Assembly (NCBI GenBank): GCA_963844805.1
Contig: CAWJPU010000001.1
Coordinates: forward strand, 310,001-374,000
Source: JACCZR01 sp963844805
Lineage (GTDB): Bacteria; Actinomycetota; Thermoleophilia; Solirubrobacterales; Thermoleophilaceae
DNA: 64,000 nucleotides
Direction: 5' to 3'
Made by a program: the position numbers and the translations under genes. Positions 1 through 8,395 of this stretch are shown piece after piece; the stretch's first letter is position 1, and the number at the start of each line of letters is the position of its first letter. Under the pieces are notes generated by a model. That model did not search any database. It saw only the letters and a list, made by a program, of their open reading frames with translations, and was not told the DNA's origin.

Positions 1-337
1 GGTGGCCGTCCTCCTCGCCGAAGACCTCGTCGACCTTCTCGTCAAATCGCTCGGCGACCTTCCGGGCGCGCTCGGTGAACTGCTCCTCCACGTTGCGCGA
101 GGCACGCTCGAACTCCGTCTTGACGAACTCCGTGTTGGCGGCGGCGTGCTCGCGGTCGAGCACGCGAGCGCCGATCTCCACGGCGTCGGTGACGACGCGC
201 TCGGGGTCCTCCCCCGCCTCGACGCGCTCGCGCACCACGCGCACGGCGGTCTCGTCCTCGACGGTGAGGTCGTGCACGCGCAGGCTGCGCTCGTCGGCGG
301 TGACGTTGGGACGGCGGAGTGGCGTTGCGGCTTCCAT
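1..337 (-). CDS. Hypothetical coiled-coil protein (partial, runs off window start)
   Basis: Reading right to left from an ATG at 337, about 112 codons are visible before the window edge, so the C-terminus is missing. The N-terminus (MEAATPLRRPNVTADERSL) is followed by acidic, Arg/Glu-rich sequence that looks like an extended amphipathic helix or coiled coil, including ARKVAERFDEKVDEVFGEE. No catalytic motif is seen and I do not recognise the family. A large plus-strand ORF covers the same DNA, but it has the low-complexity Arg/Ala/Pro composition of a shadow. The minus reading has balanced composition and a start just below an inverted repeat, so it is preferred. Confidence 0.6.
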   Translation of the reverse strand, partial: MEAATPLRRPNVTADERSLRVHDLTVEDETAVRVVRERVEAGEDPERVVTDAVEIGARVLDREHAAANTEFVKTEFERASRNVEEQFTERARKVAERFDEKVDEVFGEEDGH

Positions 338-340
338 GGG

Positions 341-358
341 GTAGCTGTCGGAAGCTAC
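341..358. promoter_or_regulatory. Inverted repeat upstream of the first gene
   Basis: GTAGCT and AGCTAC are perfect 6-base arms separated by 6 bases. They lie immediately upstream of the minus-strand ATG at 337. The position suits an operator over the transcription start. No regulator can be assigned from sequence. Confidence 0.3.
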
Positions 359-386
359 GCCCGGGATCTGACAGAACGAGAGAAGG

Positions 387-1124
387 TCAGCGCAGTGCGG
401 CGAGCGAGCTGCTCGGAAGCACCGCCGGCACGTTGCCCGGGAAGCGCGGGACAACCCTCACGGCAAGCTCGCCCGCGGGCCGCGCCCCGATCGCCGGCCG
501 CAGGTCGGCGAAGCTCATCAGCAGCCGGATGCTCGTGGCGATCTGGAAGTCGGCGGCGTTGGCGTCCTCGGCTCCGATCACCCCGTCGGCGATCAATCCG
601 TCCACGTGGTCCAGCAGCCCCGGCAGGGCCGCGAGGTCGCGCTCGATCGCCGCGTCGGTGGCGCGATTCAGGCGCTTCGCCAGCATCACGACGGGGCCGG
701 TGAGGGGGGCCGCCAGCCGCGGCGGGATGCCCATCTTTGCGTCGGCGAGGAAGGTCTCCACCGCCTCGGGCCGCCGGCGCAGGCCCCACCAGGCGATCCG
801 GCGTGGCACCTCCTGGAGCACGACGTCGCCCCAGTGCTCGGCGCGCTCGACCGCGTCGCGGCGCTCGGCCGGGAAGAGCGGACGGCCCGGGTAGAGCACG
901 TCGAGCGCACGCGACAGGTTGCGCGAGCCCTGGATCCGCACGCCGTCGGAGAAGCGCACCGCCGGCACGGTGATCCCCGGGAAGCCCAGCAGGCGCAGCA
1001 GCGGCCGGTGCACGCCGGCCACGAGGTCGAAGCGCCGGTACTCGACGCGCTTGCGCCGCAGCATCAGCTCCGCGGCCAGCGCCGGATGCGAGGCGGGGAC
1101 GCCGACGAGGGTGGCCGCGGGCAC
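387..1124 (-). CDS. Glutathione S-transferase-like protein
   Basis: 245 residues. The N-terminal third reads as a thioredoxin-fold GST domain: a substrate-binding loop ends in FPGITVPAVRF, with the cis-Pro position IT-V-P, followed by DGVRIQGSRNLSRALD. That segment matches the conserved Ser/Asn-containing turn that holds the thiol cofactor in GSTs. The remaining ~150 residues are helical, as in the GST C-terminal domain. Actinobacteria generally use mycothiol rather than glutathione, so the physiological thiol is uncertain. It is a single gene, divergent from marR across a 173-base gap. Start at ATG 1124. The family call is from fold motifs only, and the substrate is unknown. Confidence 0.65.
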   Translation of the reverse strand: MPAATLVGVPASHPALAAELMLRRKRVEYRRFDLVAGVHRPLLRLLGFPGITVPAVRFSDGVRIQGSRNLSRALDVLYPGRPLFPAERRDAVERAEHWGDVVLQEVPRRIAWWGLRRRPEAVETFLADAKMGIPPRLAAPLTGPVVMLAKRLNRATDAAIERDLAALPGLLDHVDGLIADGVIGAEDANAADFQIATSIRLLMSFADLRPAIGARPAGELAVRVVPRFPGNVPAVLPSSSLAALR

Positions 1125-1283
1125 GCGGCGATCCTAATGCGGCGCGCACCGCGCCGGCACCCGCGGGGACCGCGCGCCCCCTCCGAAAAAACGCTCAGTC
1201 GGGCTGACGAGTTCTTGTGGGGTGGACGCGCTCCGCGGGCGAGGCGCGAGTGCGGCGCGGCCGCCGGCCCGCTATCGCCCTTG

Positions 1284-1303
1284 TTATATTTGCATGCGTG
1301 CAA
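1284..1303 (+). promoter_or_regulatory. Leaderless promoter and candidate MarR operator
   Basis: TATATT at 1284-1289 is a -10 element 8 bases upstream of the GTG start at 1298. TTGCATGCGTGCAA at 1290-1303 is an inverted repeat (TTGCA/TGCAA arms, 4-base spacer) covering the transcription start and start codon. This suits autorepression by the MarR protein encoded here. Confidence 0.5.
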
Positions 1304-1755
1304 GCATCTACTTCGCACAAAGAGGCCACCGACCTGAGCGAGCTCACCATCGACGTGGCCACCGTCATGCGCCACGTCTTCACGAGCACCGGGCGCGACT
1401 TCTTCGCGGGCGTGGAGGAGCGCGGCCTGACCTTCACCCAGGTCAAGCTGCTCAACTCCCTCGAGGAGCTGAGCGAGCCCTGCTCGATCGGCGCGTTGAG
1501 CGAGCGCATCGGGCTCTCCCCTGCCGCCGTCAGCCGCGCGGTGGACGGCCTGGTCCAGCGCGGCGACGTCGCGCGTCAGGAGGACCCGTGCGATCGCCGC
1601 AGCAGGCTGGTCGCCCTCACCGCCCAGGGCCGCCGCACCTTCGAGCAGCTGCACGCCTGCGGGTGGCCGGGCTGCGCGAGCTGCTCGCCGATCTCGACCC
1701 CGACGAGCGCGAGACCCTGATGCGGGGCCTGCAGCCCCTCGCGAGGCGCGCATGA
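1298..1755 (+). CDS. MarR-family transcriptional regulator (frameshifted near 1660)
   Basis: Winged-helix regulator of about 150 residues. The recognisable core is a dimerisation helix (VATVMRHVFTSTG), the recognition helix (IGLSPAAVSRAVDGL) and the wing with the MarR signature (DPCDRRSRLVALTAQGR). After residue ~118 the frame is lost near 1660. The conserved end (GLRELLADLDPDE, stop at 1755) lies in another frame, consistent with a lost C in GCC-CTG. GTG 1298 is chosen because a -10 (TATATT) sits 8 bases upstream. The stop overlaps the start of the MFS exporter gene (ATGA), so this is a classic MarR-efflux operon. The effector is probably a small phenolic or drug-like molecule (inference). 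Confidence 0.8.
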
Positions 1756-3329
1756 GCCGCGTCCGCCTCAACGAGGGCAACCGGCGCTGGTGGACGCTCG
1801 GCGCCATGTGCTTCGCGCTGTTCATGATCATGCTCGACAACACCGTCGTGAACGTCGCGCTGCCTTCGATCCAGCGCGACCTCGACGCGTCGATCTCCTC
1901 GCTCGAGTGGACGATCAACGCCTACACGCTGACCTTCGCCGTGCTGCTGGTGACCGGCGGGCGGCTGGGCGACATCCTCGGCCGCCGCCGCATGTTCCTG
2001 TTCGGCGTCGTGGTCTTCGCGGCCTCGAGCGCCGCGATCGGCCTGTCGCCCGACCAGGCCTGGCTCGTCGGCGGCCGCGCCGCCCAGGGCATCGGAGCCG
2101 CGTTCATGATGCCCGGCACCCTGTCGATCATCTCCAACGCCTTCCCGCCCGAGGAGCGCGGCAAGGCGATCGGCACGTGGGCCGGCGTGTCGGCGCTGGC
2201 GCTGGCCATCGGCCCGGTGGTGGGGGGCGCGCTGACCGAGCACGTCTCCTGGCGCGCGATCTTCTTCATCAACCTGCCCGTCGCCGTGGGCGCGGTGCTC
2301 GTGACCCTGTTCGCCGCGCGCGAGTCGCGCGACGAGACCGTGGCCCGCAACATCGACGTGCCGGGCATCGCCGCCATCTCGCTCGGCCTGACGTCGCTCG
2401 TGCTCGCCCTCGTCGAGGGCAACGCCTGGGGCTGGGGCTCGCCCGAGATCCTCGGCCTGCTGGCCGCCAGCGTGGTGGGCCTGGCCGGCTTCGCGCTGAT
2501 CGAGCGCCGCGTCCGCGCGCCGATGATCGACTTCCAGCAGCTTCGCTCGCGCACCTTCCTCGGGGCGAACCTCGTGGGCTTCGTGATCTCGTTCGCGATG
2601 CTCGCGGTCTTCTTCTTCGTCGCCCTCTACATGCAGAACCTGCTCGGCTACTCGCCGCTGGAGGCCGGCGTGCGGTTCCTGCCGGCCACGCTGGTGATCA
2701 TCGTCACGGCGCCCATCGCGGGCCGCCTGTCCGACCGGTTCGGCCCCCGGCCGCTGATCGTCACCGGCCTGACCCTGCTGGCCGTCTCGCTGTTCATCCA
2801 GACGCACATCTCGGCCACCTCGGGCTACGGGCTGCTGCTGCCCGCCTTCATGGTCATGGGCCTGGGCATCGGCCTGACCATGTCGCCGATGTCGACGGCC
2901 GCGATGAACGCGGTGGCCCCCGAGAAGGCCGGCGCGGCGTCCGGGATGATCTCCATGAGCCGCATGGTCGGCGGCACCTTCGGGATCGCGGTGCTGGGCG
3001 CACTGTTCCAGAGCCTCGCCTCGGCCCGCCTCGAGGACCGCCTCGCCGGCCTGCCCATCAGCGCCGGACAGCGCCAGGAGATGGTCGAGAACCTCGCCTC
3101 GGGCGGCGGCGCCGCCGTGCGCGGGCTCGACCCCGATCTCGCCCGGCAGGTCGCCTCCGCGGGCCGCGACGCGTTCCTGTACTCCCTCTCGCACGGGATG
3201 TTCCTGTCGATGGGCGTCGCCGTGGCGGGGATCGCGATCGCCGCGCTGCTGATCCGCCCCGCCGGCTCGCGCATGCGCGAGGGCACGCAGCGGCACGCCG
3301 GCGAGGCGGCCGCCGAAGTGCCGGCCTGA
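1752..3329 (+). CDS. MFS drug exporter, DHA2 (14-TM EmrB/QacA) family
   Basis: 525 residues with about 14 hydrophobic segments, the usual size for DHA2 proton-driven exporters in the inner membrane. DHA2 hallmarks are visible: LDNTVVNVALP in TM1 (residues 29-39), motif A GRLGDILGRRR in the TM2-3 loop (70-80), and antiporter motif C GPVVGG in TM5. The second half repeats the fold, with GRLSDRFGPRP as the internal motif A. The start ATG overlaps the stop of the upstream marR gene, indicating translational coupling. Likely role is export of toxic compounds, derepressed when the MarR protein binds its ligand. Substrate cannot be predicted. Confidence 0.9.
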   Translation: MSRVRLNEGNRRWWTLGAMCFALFMIMLDNTVVNVALPSIQRDLDASISSLEWTINAYTLTFAVLLVTGGRLGDILGRRRMFLFGVVVFAASSAAIGLSPDQAWLVGGRAAQGIGAAFMMPGTLSIISNAFPPEERGKAIGTWAGVSALALAIGPVVGGALTEHVSWRAIFFINLPVAVGAVLVTLFAARESRDETVARNIDVPGIAAISLGLTSLVLALVEGNAWGWGSPEILGLLAASVVGLAGFALIERRVRAPMIDFQQLRSRTFLGANLVGFVISFAMLAVFFFVALYMQNLLGYSPLEAGVRFLPATLVIIVTAPIAGRLSDRFGPRPLIVTGLTLLAVSLFIQTHISATSGYGLLLPAFMVMGLGIGLTMSPMSTAAMNAVAPEKAGAASGMISMSRMVGGTFGIAVLGALFQSLASARLEDRLAGLPISAGQRQEMVENLASGGGAAVRGLDPDLARQVASAGRDAFLYSLSHGMFLSMGVAVAGIAIAALLIRPAGSRMREGTQRHAGEAAAEVPA

Positions 3330-3340
3330 GTCTCGTTACC

Positions 3341-3376
3341 GGGCGTAGGTACGCATCCTGCCGCCCGCATACGCCC
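3341..3376 (+). promoter_or_regulatory. Nested inverted repeats in the ccr promoter region
   Basis: Between the MFS stop and ccr there is GGGCGTA (3341-3347) paired with TACGCCC (3370-3376). Nested within it, GCGTA-GG-TACGC forms a compact palindrome at 3343-3354, so three GCGTA-type half-sites are present. TAGGTA inside the palindrome could be a -10. The arrangement fits a dimeric repressor controlling ccr. A Shine-Dalgarno (GGAGGA) follows before ATG 3421. Confidence 0.4.
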
Positions 3377-3420
3377 GCCGGCTCAACCAGAAAGCGACTC
3401 GCGGAGGACCGTCAGAACCC

Positions 3421-4676
<1,256 letters not shown>

Positions 4677-4677
<1 letters not shown>

Positions 4678-5012
4678 TGCCAGCGCGTCCCGGCCCCTAC
4701 CTGGTCGAGGTCCGCTGGACGGCGAACCCGCTCAGGGGCGACAAGCTCGAGGCCGCCTGGTTGCCCGCCGCCGAGGCGGTCCTCGACTACGGGGCCACCT
4801 ACTGGGCCTTCTACCGCGCTGCGGACGGGCTGCTGGACTTCACTCAGCACGCGATGGTCCCCGACAAGGACTCGTGGGAGCGCTATTGGTACTCGGACGA
4901 GATCGGCGCAGCCCGGGCCGAGGCAGCGGGCCTGTACCAGGTCCCGCTGCTGCCCACCTTCCAGTACGTGGTGGGGACGGGCGTCTCGTCGGAGATCAGC
5001 GCCGGCGCCTGA
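4677..5012 (+). CDS. Small hypothetical protein coupled to ccr
   Basis: 111 residues. ATG 4677 overlaps the ccr stop (TGATG), so the two are almost certainly co-translated. The protein is rich in Trp and Tyr (WTANP, YGATYWAFYRAADG, DSWERYWYSDEIG), with no signal peptide or membrane segment. The pattern of a strand, a helix and aromatic clusters is reminiscent of small dimeric alpha/beta-barrel (NIPSNAP/EthD-like) proteins, but this is only an impression. Its position suggests a role linked to crotonyl-CoA carboxylation or its side products. I do not recognise a specific family. Confidence 0.7.
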
Positions 5013-5118
5013 GGCAGCGGGTAGCCGAGCGGCTGGACTTCCGCCGGCAGCCCTCGTAGGCCAGCGACGAGCGCGCGTAGGCCGTCTGCGCCGGCTTGCG
5101 CGAGGCCCGGTTTCGCTG

Positions 5119-5549
5119 TCAATGGAGCGCAGCCCGGCGTATGTGAACCGACTGCCCCGGAATTGGCTCGGAGAGCCAGTTGTAGTAGTACGCCCGGGTC
5201 AGTCGCAGGCGCTTGCGCCAGCGCACCAGCAGCCGCTGGGTCTGGGTGATCGCGGCGGCCTGCCCGCGGGTGGTGCGGCTCAGGTGGCCGGGATCGGGTG
5301 CGCGCCCGCGGGCCGAGGGCCATGACCACTCGGTGACGTAGATCGGCTTGCGGCAGAAAAACGCACCGACTCGACCCCGCTGCGCGACATCTGGGCGGTC
5401 TCGCCCCTCAGGTCCCCTGCCTCCTGCATGGGGCCGTCCATCACGGTGCCGAAGAAACCGCCTGGCACCACCCGCCTGGCGTCGGCGGAGGCGACCGGTC
5501 CGGCCAGCGCCGCGGCAAGCAAGACGAGGAGGAGCAGAATGCTTCTCAC
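5119..5549 (-). pseudogene. Secreted glycoside hydrolase with the middle deleted
   Basis: The 5' part (GTG 5549) encodes a good signal peptide (MRSILLLLVLLAAALAGPV) and the beginning of a mature enzyme ending in MSRSGVESVRF. After position ~5360 the frame changes and the sequence jumps to what looks like the C-terminal end of a TIM-barrel hydrolase (KPIYVTEWSWPSARG, then YYYNWLSEP). Glu in TEW is a plausible nucleophile. Family members I know are several hundred residues, so roughly 200-300 codons are missing. Either a real internal deletion left a remnant, or the assembly collapsed here. It overlaps the end of the adjacent glycosyltransferase gene (GTGA). Confidence 0.6.
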
Positions 5550-6559
5550 GCTCTTGTCGATACCGCACGGCCTCCGGAAGGTGCGGCTTCAGCTGCGCCA
5601 TCAACACGCCGTCCAGTTCGCGGGCAGTCCTGCCCCAGCTGAACTCGGCGGCCCGCGCCAGGCCCGCGGCCCGCCGCGCGGCGTGCAGCGCATCGTCCTC
5701 CAGGAGCGACGCCAGCGCGTCCGCGAACGCGGCGGAGTCGCTCGGGGTCGGCCAGCAGCGCGGCCCCCCCGCAGGTCTCGGGCAGGGCGGCGGCCGACGC
5801 GGCGACGACGGGCGTCCCCGCGGCCATCGCCTCCAGGCAAGGCAGCCCGAAGCCCTCGTAGAGCGAGGGGACCGCCACGGCCCTCGCCCCGGCGTAGAGG
5901 CCCGGGAGGTGCTCCTCGGCCACGTAGCCCAGCGCCCGGCCCGGCGGCTCGGTCTCGGCGCGCATGTAGCCGCGCCCGCTTCCGGCCACCACCAGCTCGG
6001 CGCCGAGCGCCGCCAGCCGGGCCTCGGCCTCGCGCAGGACGTCCAGGTTCTTGCGTGCCACACGCGTCCCGACCGCCAGCACGTACGGGCGCTCCAGGCC
6101 GTGGGCGCGTCGGGCCGGCGCGGGGTCGGCGTCGGGCCGGAAGCGCTCGTCCACCCCGAGCGGGACCACCGCCACGCGCTCCGCGGGCGCGCCCAGCACG
6201 TCCATCAGCTCGCCGCGGCCGAACGCCGAGGCGGTCACGAGCAGGCGGGCGCGCCGGGCCAGGCGGGGCAGCAGCGCCGCCTGCCAGCGCGCGTAGGCGC
6301 GCCCGTACCACTCCGGGTGACGGACCGCGGCGGCGTCGAAGGCGCACACGACGTTGTTGGGCGCCGCGAGGGGCGCCGTGTTGGCGGGCGAGAGCAGCAG
6401 CCCGTACCGCCGCGCGGCCAGCGGCAGCGCGGCCTGCTCCCACAGGTGCCCGGCTCGGTGGGCCAGGGCAGGCGGCGGCGCCAGCACCCTGTAGGCGCCC
6501 GGCCGCAGGCGAGGAAGCCGCACGGCCAGCTCGCGCGCCACGCGCTCCACCCCGCCCAC
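5546..6559 (-). CDS. Glycosyltransferase family 1/4 (GT-B), frameshifted
   Basis: About 340 residues read through one insertion near 5742. Features are the N-terminal glycine-rich turn GGVERVARELA, the linker VLAVGTRVARKNLDVL that begins the nucleotide-sugar domain, AVAVPSLYEGFGLPCLEAM with the E-x7-E motif, and GTPVVAASAAALPE. These are hallmarks of retaining GT4 enzymes that build surface polysaccharide. Homology-like sequence extends upstream of GTG 6559 (VAINGRAARRAE), so the true start may be near 6598 and the annotated start is a minimum. The end is uncertain: the post-shift frame runs on, whereas the original frame stops at 5546. It overlaps the hydrolase remnant downstream. Confidence 0.75.
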   Translation of the reverse strand: MGGVERVARELAVRLPRLRPGAYRVLAPPPALAHRAGHLWEQAALPLAARRYGLLLSPANTAPLAAPNNVVCAFDAAAVRHPEWYGRAYARWQAALLPRLARRARLLVTASAFGRGELMDVLGAPAERVAVVPLGVDERFRPDADPAPARRAHGLERPYVLAVGTRVARKNLDVLREAEARLAALGAELVVAGSGRGYMRAETEPPGRALGYVAEEHLPGLYAGARAVAVPSLYEGFGLPCLEAMAAGTPVVAASAAALPETCGGAALLADPERLRRVRGRAGVAPGGRCAARRAAGRGPGAGRRVQLGQDCPRTGRRVDGAAEAAPSGGRAVSTRA

Positions 6560-6605
6560 CTCGGCCCGGCGCGCGGCGCGGCCGTTGATGGCGACCGCGG
6601 CTCGG

Positions 6606-7106
6606 TCAGTCAGAGCGCCGGCGCGCGGCGCGGGCCACGGGCGAGGAGGCCGGGACGTCGGGCTCGCGCTCGGCGTAGGGATCCGGCGCCGGCTCCTCGC
6701 TCGCGCGTCGCAGACGGCGGCCGGAGAAGGTGAAGAGCAGTCCCAGCGCCGCCAGGACGCCCAGCGGCAGGCCGGTCCGGGGCAGGGTCTCGCCCGTGCC
6801 GTCGGAGCCGCTGTCGCTGCCGGTGGCGCCGCCGTCGCTGCCGGTGGTGCCGCTGTCCGAGGAGGTGGTGCCGCTGTCCGAGGAGGTGCTGCCCGCCGTG
6901 GTGCCCGCCCCCGAACCGCTGCCGGTGCCCGATCCCGAGCCGGACCCGCTGTTGCCCGAACCGCTCCCGGAGCCGCTGTTGGACGGCGACTGGGTCTGCG
7001 GCAGGGGATTCGTGTACTGGTCGTCTCCCGCGCTCTGAGCGAGTGCGGACGACGGCATCGCGACGAGCGCGAGCACGGCGAATAGGGCCAGGCGGCGGTT
7101 CGGCAT
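6606..7106 (-). CDS. LPXTG-anchored Gly/Ser/Thr-rich surface protein
   Basis: 166 residues with three clear parts: a signal peptide (MPNRRLALFAVLALVAMPSS, cleaved near ALA-QS), a long low-complexity stalk of GSGSG, TSSDSG and GSDGG repeats, and a C-terminal sorting signal. The last is LPRTG followed by a hydrophobic helix (LGVLAALGLLFTF) and a basic tail (SGRRLRR). The tail continues ~35 residues beyond the usual end. It should be processed by a sortase; a class E-like sortase gene lies at 26969. There is no functional head domain, so it may be a spacer, glycosylated stalk or wall-linked matrix component. ATG 7106 gives the clean signal peptide. Confidence 0.8.
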   Translation of the reverse strand: MPNRRLALFAVLALVAMPSSALAQSAGDDQYTNPLPQTQSPSNSGSGSGSGNSGSGSGSGTGSGSGAGTTAGSTSSDSGTTSSDSGTTGSDGGATGSDSGSDGTGETLPRTGLPLGVLAALGLLFTFSGRRLRRASEEPAPDPYAEREPDVPASSPVARAARRRSD

Positions 7107-7173
7107 AGGCGGGATTTCTAGCAGCCGGCCCGGGTCTCCTTCCTCACCTCGCCGGCAGCTCCGTTGCGGAACG

Positions 7174-7179
7174 TATGCT
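7174..7179 (+). promoter_or_regulatory. -10 element of leaderless glycosyltransferase gene
   Basis: TATGCT lies 9 bases upstream of ATG 7189, with no Shine-Dalgarno. Spacing fits a leaderless transcript. Confidence 0.45.
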
Positions 7180-7188
7180 TCGAGCCTC

Positions 7189-8373
7189 ATGGAGGGAGCT
7201 GCATCCGGGCGGGTCGCCCTAGTTCACGACTTCCTGCTCGACCTGCGCGGCGCCGAGCGGGTGTTCCGGGCGATCTGCGACCTCTACCCCGAGGCCGACG
7301 TGTTCACCGCGGTCTACGACGAGGGCGGCACCGAGGGCCGCTTCGCCGACCGCAACGTCCACACGAGCTTCCTGCAGAAGGCCCGCCCCAGCTCGCGCAC
7401 CTTCCGGGCGCTGCTGCCCTTCTACCCAGCGGCGATCGAGTCGTTCGACCTGACCGGCTACGACCTCGTGCTCTCGAGCTCCAGCGCCTGGGCCCACGCC
7501 GTGCTGCCTCCCGAGGGCGCCACGCACGTGTCCTATTGCTACAACCCGTTCCGCTACGCCTGGAACGACCGCGACCGGACGCTCGCCTCTCGCCGCGAGC
7601 CCGTAAGCCGCGCCGTCCTGAGCAGCCTGTTCCGGCGCTGGCGCCAGTGGGACTGGATCGCCGCCCAGCGGGTGGACCGCTACCTCGCGATCTCGCGGAC
7701 CACCAAGGCCCGGATCGGCTCCTACTTCGGCCGCGACGCCACCGTGGTGCACCCCCCGGTGCAGACCCACCGCTTCGAGCCGGGCCCGGTGCGCGACTAC
7801 TACCTGGTGCTGAGCGAGCTGATGCCGCACAAGCACATCGAGGACGCGGTCCGCGCGTTCAACCGCCTGCGCAAGCCGTTGGTGGTGGTGGGCGACGGGC
7901 CCGACGGCCGCCACCTGCGCCGGCTCGCGGGGCCGACGATCACCTTCACCGGGCGCGTCGGCGACCCCCAGGCCGCTCGCCTGCTCCAGGGCTGCCGCGC
8001 GCTGGTCGTGACGGCCGCCGAGGAGTTCGGCATCGCGGCCGTGGAGGCCCAGGCCGCCGGCCGCCCGGTGATCTCGGTGCGCCGCGGCGGAGCGCTCGAG
8101 ACCGTGCACGAGGGCGTGACCGGCGCTTTCTGGGAGGGCGGGCCGGACGACCTGGCGGCGACCGTCGCCTCCTTCGACGACCGCGCCGTGAACCCGCAGG
8201 ACTGCGTCGACAACGCCGAGCGCTTCAGCGAGGCGGTCTTCGCGCGAGCGCTGCCCCGCGAGGTCGCCGCGGCGCGCTCGGGCACCCGCGAGCAGCGCGA
8301 GGCGGTCCGCATCGCGCGCCGCGAGCACGGGCGCACACCCCGCCGCGGACTGACCGGCCCGCTCGGCAGCTGA
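7189..8373 (+). CDS. Glycosyltransferase family 4 (mannosyltransferase-like)
   Basis: 394 residues, intact. N-terminal Rossmann domain VALVHDFLLDLRGAERVF carries the glycine-rich acceptor turn. The C-terminal domain begins at YYLVLSELMPHKHIEDAV and includes LVVVGDGPDGRHLRRLAGP, GRVGDPQAARLLQGC and EEFGIAAVEAQAAGRPVI. The last contains the E-x7-E pair that binds the GDP/UDP-sugar diphosphate. The overall pattern resembles WbaZ-type mannosyltransferases of exopolysaccharide or O-antigen synthesis, acting on the cytoplasmic face of the membrane. It stands alone on the plus strand between envelope genes. Donor and acceptor are not deducible. Confidence 0.85.
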   Translation: MEGAASGRVALVHDFLLDLRGAERVFRAICDLYPEADVFTAVYDEGGTEGRFADRNVHTSFLQKARPSSRTFRALLPFYPAAIESFDLTGYDLVLSSSSAWAHAVLPPEGATHVSYCYNPFRYAWNDRDRTLASRREPVSRAVLSSLFRRWRQWDWIAAQRVDRYLAISRTTKARIGSYFGRDATVVHPPVQTHRFEPGPVRDYYLVLSELMPHKHIEDAVRAFNRLRKPLVVVGDGPDGRHLRRLAGPTITFTGRVGDPQAARLLQGCRALVVTAAEEFGIAAVEAQAAGRPVISVRRGGALETVHEGVTGAFWEGGPDDLAATVASFDDRAVNPQDCVDNAERFSEAVFARALPREVAAARSGTREQREAVRIARREHGRTPRRGLTGPLGS

Positions 8374-8379
8374 CGGCTT

Positions 8380-8385
8380 TAGCAT
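8380..8385 (+). promoter_or_regulatory. -10 element of secreted hydrolase gene
   Basis: TAGCAT lies 10 bases upstream of ATG 8396. The intervening CTCCGCCGGG has no Shine-Dalgarno, so the mRNA is probably leaderless. Confidence 0.45.
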
Positions 8386-8395
8386 CTCCGCCGGG

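Noticed and set aside
1617..3296. A 559-codon minus-strand frame opposite the MFS exporter
   Set aside because: His/Arg/Asp/Gly-rich with no hydrophobic pattern. The plus strand gives a textbook 14-helix transporter.
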